A stretch of 64,000 bases of DNA from Aquabacterium sp029268225. GTDB lineage: Bacteria; Pseudomonadota; Gammaproteobacteria; Burkholderiales; Burkholderiaceae_C. Positions 1-7,962 of the stretch are shown piece by piece; within the stretch, counting starts at the first letter, position 1, and each line of letters opens with the position of its first letter. The position numbers and the translations under genes were made by a program. The notes beneath the pieces are model-generated. The model saw nothing but the letters and a program-made list of their open reading frames with translations, was not told where the DNA came from and searched no databases. The stretch covers positions 310,001 to 374,000 of the forward strand of contig NZ_JBBEYB010000001.1 in assembly GCF_037482285.1 (NCBI RefSeq). Direction: 5' to 3'.

Positions 1-113
1 GCGTGCTGCACGGCGTGGGCCCCGAGGGTGGGCCCGTAGGTCATGTTGAAAGCGCCCTTCCAGGATTTGGCCAGGCCGGTGCGCGCGGTGGAAACAATGA
101 CGGCTTCAGTCAC
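1..113 (-). CDS. Acetyl-CoA acyltransferase (thiolase), N-terminal fragment
   Basis: Only the first 37 or so codons lie in the window; the rest runs off the left edge. The reading begins at a GTG at 113 preceded by an AAGGA ribosome site, and continues as TEAVIVSTARTGLAKSWKG, the start typical of the acetyl-CoA C-acyltransferase (FadA/PhaA) family. The enzyme would cleave 3-ketoacyl-CoA with CoA as the last step of beta-oxidation. It starts 23 bases after the FadB-like gene on the same strand, so the two probably form one operon supplying hydratase, dehydrogenase and thiolase steps. The active-site Cys and His residues are outside the window, so the exact substrate class cannot be judged. Confidence 0.8.
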   Translation of the reverse strand, partial: MTEAVIVSTARTGLAKSWKGAFNMTYGPTLGAHAVQH

Positions 114-136
114 GGTGTTGTCCTTGGGTCAGTGCA

Positions 137-2227
137 TCAGTTGAAGGTCTCGTTGGCGGCTGCCAGGCGGGACAGGAGCGCGGCCGGGGTCCAGAAGGCC
201 ACATCGGCGCCGGGCTCGGCGGCAAAGCGTTTGAGCGCGCGTTCCACATTGACCAGGCCCACCTGGTCGGCATACAGCATCGGGCCGCCGCGGTGCAGCG
301 GGAAGCCGTAGCCATTGAGGTAGACGATGTCCACGTCGGAGGCACGCTGGGCGATGCCTTCTTCGACGATGCGCGCGCCTTCGTTGACCAGCGCGTACAC
401 GCAGCGTTCGATGATTTCTTCGTCGCTGATCTGGCGCGGCGTGACGCCGTGGGCGGCACGGAAGGCCACGATGACCTCTTCCACCACCGGGTCAGGCTGG
501 GCCACGCGGTTGCCGGGGATGTAGCGGTACCAGCCCGAGCCGGTCTTCTGGCCGAAGCGGCCGGCTTCGCACAGCGCGTCGGCCACATTGGGCTTGGCCT
601 CAGCGGGGTTCTCGGCGTTGCGGCGCTTGCGGATCGCCCAGCCAATGTCCAGACCGGCCAGGTCGCCCATGCGGAAGGGGCCCATGGCGAAACCGAACTT
701 CTCCAGCGCCTTGTCCACCTGCTGGGGCAGGGCACCGGCCACGATCAGGTCGTGCGCAGCCTGGCCATAGCGGGCCACCATGCGGTTGCCGATGAAGCCG
801 TCGCACACGCCGGAGACGACCGCCTGCTTCTTGATGGTCTTGGCCAGCGCCATCGAGGTGGCCAGCACGTCCTGCGCCGTGGCGTCGCCGCGCACCACTT
901 CCAGCAGGCGCATCACATTGGCCGGGCTGAAGAAGTGCAGGCCCACCACGTCTTGCGGGCGCTTGGTGAAGGAGGCGATCTGGTTGAGGTCCAGCGTGGA
1001 GGTGTTGGAGGCCAGGATGGCACCCGGCTTGCACACGCTGTCGAGCTTCTCGAATACTTGCTGCTTGACGCCCATGTCCTCGAACACGGCTTCGATCACC
1101 AGGTCCACATCCGACAGGTCGGCATAGTCCAGCGTGGGCTGCAGCAGCGCCATGCGCGCGTCGAGCTTGTCCTGCGTGAGCTTGCCCTTCTTGAGCGAGT
1201 TCTCGTAGTTCTTGCGGATGGTGCCGATGCCGCGCTCCAGCGCTTCGGCCTTGGTCTCCAGCATGACGACGGGGATGCCGGCATTGAGGAAGTTCATCGC
1301 GATGCCGCCCCCCATGGTGCCCGCGCCGATGACGCCCACCTTGACGATGGCGCGCACGGGTGTGTCGGCCGACACGTCGCTGATTTTGCTGGCAGCACGT
1401 TCGGCGGCAAACACATGGCGCAGCGCGCGCGATTCGGGCGTCTGCATCAGGGCCAGGAAGCCTTCGCGTTCGATCTTCTGGCCTTCATCGAAGGGCTTGT
1501 TCGCGGCAGCGGCCACGGCTTCCAGGCACTTCAGCGGTGCCGGGAAGTGCTTGGACATCGCGCCCACGGTGTTGCGGGCGAATTGCAGGAAGGCCTCGGC
1601 GTTGGGCTCGTTCACCTTGCGATCGCGCACACGCGGCAGCCCGCGGCCTTCTTGAACCACCTTGTTGGCCAGGGCCAGCGCGGCGGGCAGCAGTTCGCTG
1701 TCCACCACTTCGTCGAACAAGGCCGTGGCCTTCAGTTGGGCCGCGGGCACCTGGGCGCCCGAGACGATCATGTTCAGCGCGGTTTCCAGACCGACCACGC
1801 GGGGCAGGCGCTGGGTTCCGCCCGCGCCAGGCAGCAGGCCCAGCTTCACCTCGGGCAGCGCCACGGTGGCATCGCTGCGGGCGATGCGGAAATGGCAGCC
1901 CAGGGCCAGCTCCAGTCCGCCCCCCATGCACACGCCGCTGATGGCGGCGATCACGGGTTTGGCACTGCGCTCGACGGTGGCGATGACCGTCAACAGCGTG
2001 GGCTCCTGCATCGCCTTGGGCGTGCCGAACTCGCGCACATCGGCACCACCGGAGAAGAAGCGTTCATTGCCGATCAGCACCACGGCTTGCACCGCCGGAT
2101 CGGCCGCGGCCGCGTCGATGCCGGCCACGATGGCCTGACGCACGGCCAGGCCCAGGCCATTGACGGGCGGGTTGTCGAGGGTGATCACGGCCACGGGGCC
2201 GTGCAGTGAATAGGACGCGCTGCTCAT
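137..2227 (-). CDS. FadB/FadJ-like bifunctional enoyl-CoA hydratase / 3-hydroxyacyl-CoA dehydrogenase
   Basis: This 696-residue enzyme performs the second and third steps of fatty-acid beta-oxidation. The N-terminal 190 residues are a crotonase domain, with the oxyanion and acid/base segments MGGGLELALG and PEVKLGLLPGAGG carrying the two expected glutamates. From about residue 295 comes the NAD-binding dehydrogenase fold (VGVIGAGTMGGGIA), then HFFSPANVMRLLEVV with the catalytic His. Two C-terminal dehydrogenase domains follow. I start at the ATG at 2227 because AGGAG (2238-2242) lies ten bases upstream; an in-frame start at 2260 lacks such a site. The thiolase follows in the same direction. 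The gene is divergent from an acyl-CoA dehydrogenase, and a 15-bp inverted repeat sits 36 bases upstream. FadB versus FadJ cannot be settled from the sequence. Confidence 0.93.
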   Translation of the reverse strand: MSSASYSLHGPVAVITLDNPPVNGLGLAVRQAIVAGIDAAAADPAVQAVVLIGNERFFSGGADVREFGTPKAMQEPTLLTVIATVERSAKPVIAAISGVCMGGGLELALGCHFRIARSDATVALPEVKLGLLPGAGGTQRLPRVVGLETALNMIVSGAQVPAAQLKATALFDEVVDSELLPAALALANKVVQEGRGLPRVRDRKVNEPNAEAFLQFARNTVGAMSKHFPAPLKCLEAVAAAANKPFDEGQKIEREGFLALMQTPESRALRHVFAAERAASKISDVSADTPVRAIVKVGVIGAGTMGGGIAMNFLNAGIPVVMLETKAEALERGIGTIRKNYENSLKKGKLTQDKLDARMALLQPTLDYADLSDVDLVIEAVFEDMGVKQQVFEKLDSVCKPGAILASNTSTLDLNQIASFTKRPQDVVGLHFFSPANVMRLLEVVRGDATAQDVLATSMALAKTIKKQAVVSGVCDGFIGNRMVARYGQAAHDLIVAGALPQQVDKALEKFGFAMGPFRMGDLAGLDIGWAIRKRRNAENPAEAKPNVADALCEAGRFGQKTGSGWYRYIPGNRVAQPDPVVEEVIVAFRAAHGVTPRQISDEEIIERCVYALVNEGARIVEEGIAQRASDVDIVYLNGYGFPLHRGGPMLYADQVGLVNVERALKRFAAEPGADVAFWTPAALLSRLAAANETFN

Positions 2228-2262
2228 GCTCGCTGAACTCCTGCTTCGGTTGTCGATCAAAG

Positions 2263-2277
2263 TTCTGCATGGCAGAA
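2263..2277. promoter_or_regulatory. Inverted repeat TTCTG-N5-CAGAA, putative operator
   Basis: A perfect inverted repeat (inside the 17-bp GTTCTGC-ATG-GCAGAAC) lies just upstream of the FadB-like gene. A close relative occurs at 2407 before the divergent dehydrogenase and two more lie before livH. Shared half-sites suggest one regulator; the IclR protein at 6942 is the nearest candidate, by inference only. Confidence 0.45.
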
Positions 2278-2406
2278 CATCGTATTGAAAATCAGAATCA
2301 GGTTACTGCGCGATGATTTCCATGTAATTAGGGGTTTCCCTTCGGTTGACGCGCAAGGGGTGTGCAGACCATCATGCGTCGGCAAATTCTGAATTACAGC
2401 CAGATG

Positions 2407-2421
2407 TTCTGCAGGTCGGAA
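2407..2421. promoter_or_regulatory. Inverted repeat TTCTG-N5-CGGAA, putative operator
   Basis: The site is 38 bases upstream of the acyl-CoA dehydrogenase start and differs by one position from a perfect inverted repeat. It shares the TTCTG half with the site at 2263 and the CGGAA half with the site at 12640. No convincing -10/-35 pair was recognised around it. Confidence 0.4.
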
Positions 2422-2458
2422 TTCTGGTGTGCGAACCCTGTGTGAAGGACGACCCCGC

Positions 2459-4258
2459 ATGAGCGACCCCATCATCAACCGCCGCCATCTTGATTTCCTG
2501 GTGTTCGAGTGGCTGCAGGCCGCCAACCTCGTCGAGCGCCCGCGCTATGCCGAGCACAGCATCGAGACCTTCACCGCCACGCTCGACACGGCGCAGGCCA
2601 TTGCCACCGATCTGTTCGCCCCCCACAACCGCAAGTCCGACGAGCACGAGCCCACCTTCGACGGCCAGCGCGTGTCCATGATTCCCGAGGTCAAAACGGC
2701 CCTGCAGGCCTACTGCGAAGCCGGCTTGCTGGCGGCCAGCCACGACGTGGAAGTCGGCGGCATGCAACTGCCCTCCCTGATCTCGCAGGCCTGCGGTTCG
2801 CTGTTCAAGAGTGCCAACATCGCCACCACGTCCTACGTGGGCCTCACCCAGGGCAACGCCAACGTCATCCGCCGTTTCGGCACCCCTGAGCAGCAGCGCA
2901 AGTACCTCACGCACCTGCTGACCGGCCGCTTCTTCGGCACCATGGCCCTGACCGAGCCCCAGGCCGGCTCCAGCCTGGCCGACATCACCACCACGGCCGT
3001 GCCCCAGCCCGACGGCAGCTACCGCCTCACCGGCAACAAGATCTTCATCTCCGGCGGCGACCACGAGCTCAGCGAGAACATCGTGCACCTGGTGCTGGCG
3101 CGCATCCAGGGTGCCCCTGCCGGCGTCAAGGGCATCTCGCTGTTCATCGTGCCCAAGTACCGCGTGAACGATGACGGCAGCCTGGGCGTGCACAACGACG
3201 TCAACCTCGCGGGCCTCATCCACAAGATGGGCTGGCGCGGCACGACCTCGACCATGCTGTCTTTCGGCGAAAAGGGCGAGTGCATGGGCGAACTGGTGGG
3301 CGAGCCGCACCAGGGTCTGTCTTACATGTTCCAGATGATGAATGAGGCCCGCATCGGCGTGGGCATGGGCGCGGTGATGCTGGGCTGGCGCGGTTATCTG
3401 GCTTCGCTGGCTTATGCGCAAGATCGCCCACAGGGGCGCCTGCCCGATTCAAAGAATCCGACCGAGCCGCAGCGCAAGCTGATCGAGCACGCCGACGTGC
3501 GCCGCATGCTGTTGGCCCAGAAAGCCTATGTGGAAGGCGCCTATGGCCTGGTGATGTACGCGGCTCGTCTGGTTGACGAGCACAAGACCCATCCCGACGC
3601 CACCGCGCGCGAAGAAGCCGCGCTGCTGCTGGACACGCTCACGCCCATCGTCAAATCCTGGCCCTCGCAGTGGTGCCTGGCGGCCAACGACCTGGCCATC
3701 CAGATCCACGGTGGCTACGGCTTCACGCGCGAGTACCCGGTCGAGCAGTTCTACCGCGACAACCGCCTCAACCCCATCCACGAAGGCACGCACGGCATCC
3801 AGGCCATGGACCTGCTGGGGCGCAAGGCCGTGATGCGCGGCGGGGCTGGCATCGCCCTGCTGGCGCGCAAGGTGGCCGACACGGTTGCGCAGGCGCAGGC
3901 CATCGAGACTTTGCAACCCCACGCCCTCGCCTTGCAAACCGCCTGGGCCGAAGTCGAAGAAACCTTGCAGGTGTTGCGGCCGGTGCTGGCCACCCACCCC
4001 ACCTGGGCCCTGGCCAATGCCAGCGTCTTCCTCGAGGCCTGCGGCCACACCGTGCTGGCCTGGATCTGGCTGGAGCAGGCCCTGGTGGCGGCACGCGCGC
4101 TACCGACCGCACAGGGCAGCGATGTCGCGTTTTATCAGGGCACACTGCACACCTGCCAGTGGTTCTACCGCTGGGAGTTGTCGCGCACCCGGCCGCAGCA
4201 CGAGCTGCTGCGCAGCCTGGATGACACCACCTTGACCGCCTCGCCCGACTGGTTCTGA
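2459..4258 (+). CDS. Acyl-CoA dehydrogenase (large, FadE/DmdC-like form)
   Basis: A 599-residue FAD-dependent acyl-CoA dehydrogenase, which oxidises acyl-CoA to enoyl-CoA as the entry step of beta-oxidation. Visible signatures are MALTEPQAGSSLADI and the C-terminal NPIHEGTHGIQAMDLLGRK, in which Glu442 corresponds to the catalytic base of the family. The length and the extra C-terminal domain (about residues 465-599) match the roughly 600-residue subfamily that includes 3-methylmercaptopropionyl-CoA dehydrogenase DmdC, rather than the 380-residue short-chain forms. The ATG at 2459 follows a GAAGGA site. The next gene, a thioesterase, begins five bases after the stop, so the two are co-transcribed. 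It is divergent from the hydratase/dehydrogenase gene. Substrate chain length is unknown; related enzymes act on diverse acyl-CoAs. Confidence 0.93.
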   Translation: MSDPIINRRHLDFLVFEWLQAANLVERPRYAEHSIETFTATLDTAQAIATDLFAPHNRKSDEHEPTFDGQRVSMIPEVKTALQAYCEAGLLAASHDVEVGGMQLPSLISQACGSLFKSANIATTSYVGLTQGNANVIRRFGTPEQQRKYLTHLLTGRFFGTMALTEPQAGSSLADITTTAVPQPDGSYRLTGNKIFISGGDHELSENIVHLVLARIQGAPAGVKGISLFIVPKYRVNDDGSLGVHNDVNLAGLIHKMGWRGTTSTMLSFGEKGECMGELVGEPHQGLSYMFQMMNEARIGVGMGAVMLGWRGYLASLAYAQDRPQGRLPDSKNPTEPQRKLIEHADVRRMLLAQKAYVEGAYGLVMYAARLVDEHKTHPDATAREEAALLLDTLTPIVKSWPSQWCLAANDLAIQIHGGYGFTREYPVEQFYRDNRLNPIHEGTHGIQAMDLLGRKAVMRGGAGIALLARKVADTVAQAQAIETLQPHALALQTAWAEVEETLQVLRPVLATHPTWALANASVFLEACGHTVLAWIWLEQALVAARALPTAQGSDVAFYQGTLHTCQWFYRWELSRTRPQHELLRSLDDTTLTASPDWF

Positions 4259-4263
4259 CCCGC

Positions 4264-4839
4264 ATGAGCACGCCCGCCGATCCTTCCCAGACCCTTGCAC
4301 AGGCAGACCCGCACGTCGCGCCCGCCGCGGTGACGCCCGAGGTGCCCGCGGGCTTCGTGCCCTTTCACGCGAACTCCGACACCTTCATCGGCCTGTGCGG
4401 TCCGATCTACTGGAAGGACGTGCCCGGTGGCACCCCGATCCTGGGCATGCGGCTGCAATCGCAGCACATGAACCTGCGCGGTCATCCGCACGGCGGCCTG
4501 CTGGTGACGCTGGCCGATTCGGGGCTGGGTTACGCCGTCAACCACATGCGGGGCGGCCCGCTGGCGGTGGTCACGGCCAACCTGAGCACCGATTTCATCG
4601 GCATCGCGCACCTGGGCGACTGGATCGAGTGCCATGTCGAGGTTGACCGCATCGGCGCGCGCATGGCCTTTGCCAGCTGCCACCTCAAGGTGGGTGAGCG
4701 CAAGATCCTGCGCGCCAGCGGCGTGTTCGCCATCGTCAAGCCGGTCGAGCCACCCCCGGGGGGCCATGCGCACGGGCGCTTGCACGGGCCAGGCTCAGAC
4801 GCCCATGTGGCCACCCCACCCACCGCTCCCAACGCCTGA
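4264..4839 (+). CDS. PaaI-family hotdog thioesterase
   Basis: A 191-residue protein with one hotdog fold. The segment HMNLRGHPHGGLLVTLADSG is the diagnostic helix with the HGG motif and the acidic residue that activates water for thioester hydrolysis. Such enzymes release CoA from acyl- or aryl-CoA esters, often to relieve CoA sequestration in catabolic pathways. The gene begins five bases after the acyl-CoA dehydrogenase and is followed seven bases later by comB, indicating a single transcript. The first 35 residues and last 30 residues are low-complexity, rich in Ala and Pro, and outside the fold. No clear ribosome site precedes it, which fits translational coupling. Confidence 0.88.
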   Translation: MSTPADPSQTLAQADPHVAPAAVTPEVPAGFVPFHANSDTFIGLCGPIYWKDVPGGTPILGMRLQSQHMNLRGHPHGGLLVTLADSGLGYAVNHMRGGPLAVVTANLSTDFIGIAHLGDWIECHVEVDRIGARMAFASCHLKVGERKILRASGVFAIVKPVEPPPGGHAHGRLHGPGSDAHVATPPTAPNA

Positions 4840-4845
4840 GGCTGC

Positions 4846-5571
4846 ATGCGCAAACTCCACGTCCTGATGAAGAAGGAAGAGCTCGACGGCCAGCGCCTGG
4901 ACGGCAAGGTCGTCATCGTGCTCGACATCCTCTTTGCCACCACCACCATCGTGGCGGCCCTGTCGGCGGGGGCCACCGAGGTGTGGCCGGCGCGCGATGG
5001 CGACGCGGCCCGCGCGCTGGCCGCGCAGCGGGGCGATCAGCCCCATCTGCTGGCCGGCGAGCTGTATGCCGAAACGCTGAGCGGCTTTGCCCCGGCCACG
5101 CCCCTGGCGGTGCTGGCGCGCCTGCCCGCGCAAGGCCGGCTGATCTACGCGACCACCAATGGCACCGTGGCGCTCACCCGTGCGCGGGGCGCGGCCCATG
5201 TGTACGCGGCGGCGCTGCTCAACGCCCAGGCGGTCGTGGATCACATCGCGCGCCAGCACCCCGATGACACCTTGCTCATCGTCTGCTCGGGCTCGGCCGA
5301 CCGCTTCAACCTCGAAGACTTCTACGGCGCCGGCTACCTCGTGTCGCTGTTCCGCCAGGCCGGTGTGCGCGACCTCACCGATGCCGCCCGTGCCGCCGAG
5401 TGGATGCATGCCGCCACCGACGCCCGCGCCTGCTTTGACGAAGCCCGGGTCGGCCGTCGCATGCTGGAAAAGGGCCTGCCCGACGAGCTGGACTACGCCG
5501 CGCAACGCAGCGTCAGCGGCGTCGTGCCCTACCTGGTCGAGGGCGTGTTGCGCCCGGTCTCCCGCGACTGA
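4846..5571 (+). CDS. comB: 2-phosphosulfolactate phosphatase family protein (ComB)
   Basis: The 241-residue product matches the ComB family: an early VVIVLDILFATTTIVAALS segment, then ATTNGTVAL and IVCSGSADRFNLEDFYGAG, which line the Mg-dependent phosphatase site of the family. ComB removes phosphate from 2-phosphosulfolactate, known from coenzyme M synthesis in methanogens and from sulfolactate formation in bacteria. No ComA, ComC or sulfolactate genes are nearby, so the true substrate here is open. The start lies seven bases after the thioesterase stop, suggesting operon membership with the acyl-CoA genes. The family call is firm; the physiological role is inferred weakly. Confidence 0.85.
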   Translation: MRKLHVLMKKEELDGQRLDGKVVIVLDILFATTTIVAALSAGATEVWPARDGDAARALAAQRGDQPHLLAGELYAETLSGFAPATPLAVLARLPAQGRLIYATTNGTVALTRARGAAHVYAAALLNAQAVVDHIARQHPDDTLLIVCSGSADRFNLEDFYGAGYLVSLFRQAGVRDLTDAARAAEWMHAATDARACFDEARVGRRMLEKGLPDELDYAAQRSVSGVVPYLVEGVLRPVSRD

Positions 5572-5600
5572 GGTGTCCCGCGCAGGCCATTGCGCCTCAG
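5568..5600. terminator. Bipartite hairpin between convergent comB and pldA
   Basis: CTGAG pairs with CTCAG, enclosing GCGCA paired with TGCGC, in the 51-base gap between two convergent genes and overlapping the comB stop. There is no T tract, so a transcription-end role is only inferred from position. Confidence 0.3.
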
Positions 5601-5622
5601 GCCTGGGCCGATCCCGCAGACC

Positions 5623-6816
5623 TCAGAACTGGAACAGCGTCAGGCCCAGCCCCAGGCTGGTCTGGCGGTGGTTGTAGTCCAGCAGCGATTCGCCGTAGCC
5701 GCTGAACAGCTGCAGATACCAGCGCAGCCCTTGCGGCTGCTGACTGTCGACCGGATAGGTCCAGTCCAGCTGCACCGAGCCGCGCTTCATCTCCTTGGGG
5801 TGCAGGCGCCAGGTGAGTGAGGCGGTGGCCTGCCCGGGCAGCCACGAGGCCTGGATCTCGGTGTTGCCGATGTAGCGTGTCAGGTCCGGGTTGTCGTCCT
5901 TCGAGCCTTCGCGCGGGCGGCGGTTGAAGCGCATCTGCACGGCCAGCTCACCCTTCTCGAACGCTGTGCCCGCATACAACCGGTTCCAGCTGCGTGACAG
6001 CGGCTCGCTTTGCCCATTGGACTGGTGGGCAAAGCCTGCCTCCAGCATGCGCCACGACCAGCCGCCGGGCAGCACGCTCAGGCCATCGGGCACTGGCACC
6101 ACGTACTTCAGCTCGGGCTGGTAATCGGTGTTGCGAAACGGGGCCGAGTCGGCCTGGTTCCAGACCTGCCACATCGAGCGTTGGGTGTAGGTGGCCCACA
6201 GGTCGGCCCGCGGCAGCAGCAGGTCTTCGGCCACTTTTACGCGCAGCGAGATCTGCATTTTCGCCTCCACCGCCTTGTAGTTCGGCTTGAGCGGCGCGGC
6301 ACCCCGCGTGGGGCTGAAAGGCTGGCGGTTGATGTCGCTGGTCAGGTGCAGCGGCAGCAGATAGTTGGGATAGAAGGTGCGCACCACAAAGGCCTTGCGC
6401 TTGTCGCTGCGGCCCAGTTCCCAGAAGGTGGACAGGGCGCTGCCCGGTGGCGGCATGGCGGTCCCGCTTGACACAGGAGGCGGGGCGGCGGCCACGCGAT
6501 CGGTGTCGTTCGCCGATGTCTCCGCGGGGGACCGGTCCGCTGCGGTCGAGACGTCGGGCGCCGTCACCGCGGTGGCCGGGGCACTCAGCGGATCGGGCGC
6601 ACGCGGGCGGAACACCGCGTCATAGCAGGCCAGGCGCTGTGCGGCATCGGTGTGGGCCGCGCATTGCTGGGCCGCGAACGCAGCGCTGGGGGCGGCAGCC
6701 TGGGCGGATGTGGCGGCAGTGCCCGGCACAGGCTGGGCCAGGGCGACAGGGGCCAGCCCCAGGCTTGCGGCACTCAGGGCCAGCCAGCAGGGAAGGGGGG
6801 CGGTGGAACGCTTCAT
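5623..6816 (-). CDS. pldA: Outer membrane phospholipase A (OMPLA)
   Basis: A 397-residue exported protein with a signal peptide ending near ALAQP, a Cys-containing N-terminal stretch (QQCAAHTDAAQRLACYDAVF) common in proteobacterial PldA, a Pro/Ala-rich linker, and a beta-barrel C-terminal domain. The segment HQSNGQSEPLSRSWNR places His264, Ser266 and Asn278 exactly at the spacing of the E. coli catalytic triad His142, Ser144 and Asn156. The enzyme hydrolyses phospholipids that flip into the outer leaflet of the outer membrane and needs Ca2+ and dimerisation. It ends in aromatic residue Phe, as outer-membrane barrels do. It is convergent with comB and stands alone, with 125 bases upstream before iclR. 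Confidence 0.95.
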   Translation of the reverse strand: MKRSTAPLPCWLALSAASLGLAPVALAQPVPGTAATSAQAAAPSAAFAAQQCAAHTDAAQRLACYDAVFRPRAPDPLSAPATAVTAPDVSTAADRSPAETSANDTDRVAAAPPPVSSGTAMPPPGSALSTFWELGRSDKRKAFVVRTFYPNYLLPLHLTSDINRQPFSPTRGAAPLKPNYKAVEAKMQISLRVKVAEDLLLPRADLWATYTQRSMWQVWNQADSAPFRNTDYQPELKYVVPVPDGLSVLPGGWSWRMLEAGFAHQSNGQSEPLSRSWNRLYAGTAFEKGELAVQMRFNRRPREGSKDDNPDLTRYIGNTEIQASWLPGQATASLTWRLHPKEMKRGSVQLDWTYPVDSQQPQGLRWYLQLFSGYGESLLDYNHRQTSLGLGLTLFQF

Positions 6817-6941
6817 GGTCGGGGCAGGCGTGGGCAGGCGCGCTGTCAGGCAATCGGGCGTTTCAGCTTAGCAGAAGCCCGTGATCGCGCTGAGGCGGCA
6901 GGGCGGCCTTCGCGCCTCGTTGCGCTCGGTGCCGCGGCGGA

Positions 6942-7742
6942 TCAGGTCCGGCCGGCCGAGGCTTGCAGCTTGCGCGCCATCTCGATCAGGCGCGGGCGCA
7001 CCTCGTTGAGCAGGAACTCCTGAGACAGGCTGAAGGCCGGACCGGCGCAGCTGATGGCCATCACCGGCAGGCCACCACCCGGATTGAAGGCCACGGCAAT
7101 GCCGTTGACATGCGCCTGCAGGTCACCGAACGATCGCGTGCAACCCAGGGCGCGGTAGTCCTCCAGCGCCGTGTTGATCGAGGCCTGGATGCTCGGCCAG
7201 GCCTGCTCGTCGTACTCGCGGAAGCGCTCCAGCAACTCCACGCGTTCGGCCTGACTGATCTCCGCCAGATAGGCCCGGCCCAAGGCCGAGCTGAGCAGCG
7301 GGATGCGCGAGCCCACGTCCACGCTCAGCGTCAGCGCAGCCGAACTGCGGCAGTTCTCCACATACAGCATGGCCAGGCGGTCACGCGTTCCCAGGGACAC
7401 GGTGGCCTTCGCGAACTCGGCCAGCTCCTGCATCATCGGCTTGGCCATCTGCTTCACGTCCAGGCGCGCCATCATGTAGCTGCCCAGTGCCAGGGTCGAG
7501 GTGCCCAGGCGGTACTTGCCGTTTTCTTCCAGCTGGATCAGGTAGCCCAGCTTCGTCAGCGTGTACGTCAAGCGCGACACGGTGGACTTGGGCAGCTTGC
7601 AGCGTTTGGCGATCTCCTGATTGCCCAGGGCCTTGTCCCCCCTGCGGAAACAGGACAGCACCTCCAGCCCGCGCGCCAGGGCGGTCACGAAATGTCGGTC
7701 TTCCTTGCCATCTTCGAGAGCGGAGGCTTGTAAGGTCTGCAT
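6942..7742 (-). CDS. IclR-family transcriptional regulator
   Basis: A 266-residue regulator with an N-terminal winged helix-turn-helix (about residues 15-80: ALARGLEVLSCFRRGDKALGN, then IAKRCKLPKSTVSRLTYTL) and a C-terminal IclR effector domain ending in a GPAFSLS-type segment. Family members bind small aromatic or carboxylic acids and either activate or repress catabolic operons. The ATG at 7742 is chosen because the domain begins there; upstream codons lack similarity. It lies downstream of the Liv-type operon, separated by a strong terminator, so it has its own promoter. Repeats of the form TTCYG-N5-CRGAA upstream of livH and the fad genes make those operons candidate targets. Confidence 0.9.
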   Translation of the reverse strand: MQTLQASALEDGKEDRHFVTALARGLEVLSCFRRGDKALGNQEIAKRCKLPKSTVSRLTYTLTKLGYLIQLEENGKYRLGTSTLALGSYMMARLDVKQMAKPMMQELAEFAKATVSLGTRDRLAMLYVENCRSSAALTLSVDVGSRIPLLSSALGRAYLAEISQAERVELLERFREYDEQAWPSIQASINTALEDYRALGCTRSFGDLQAHVNGIAVAFNPGGGLPVMAISCAGPAFSLSQEFLLNEVRPRLIEMARKLQASAGRT

Positions 7743-7861
7743 GATGGAATAGCGGGTCGTCTGCGATATCTTGGCATGCCGACCATGCACCAGGGAAGCC
7801 CCTTGTTGCGTGTTCGATGCCCTCCGATGCCTGCGAGTTGGCTTGCATCGTGAAATCGCGA

Positions 7862-7876
7862 ATTGGTGTGCAGAAC
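7862..7876. promoter_or_regulatory. Degenerate operator half-site upstream of iclR
   Basis: GCAGAAC here matches one arm of the repeat found at 2263; the other arm (AATTG) is poor. It lies about 120 bases upstream of iclR, between the liv terminator and the gene, and could reflect autoregulation. Confidence 0.2.
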
Positions 7877-7890
7877 AGCGATCTGCGCGC

Positions 7891-7924
7891 AAAAAAGGCG
7901 GGTCACCCCGGCTGGGGGCCCGCC
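7891..7924 (-). terminator. Intrinsic terminator of the liv operon
   Basis: On the minus strand GGCGGG and CCCGCC enclose an inner CCCC/GGGG pair, followed by six T (7896-7891). A second GC-rich hairpin (about 7930-7955) precedes it. Both lie directly after the binding-protein gene and before iclR. Confidence 0.85.
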
Positions 7925-7962
7925 CGGTGCACCGCTCACCCCGCGGGGCGAGCGGCTCGGGA

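Noticed and set aside
293..2209. A long open frame antisense to the FadB-like gene
   Set aside because: High GC content keeps antisense frames open. The translation is His/Gly/Arg-rich without domains, while the minus strand has all expected enzyme motifs.
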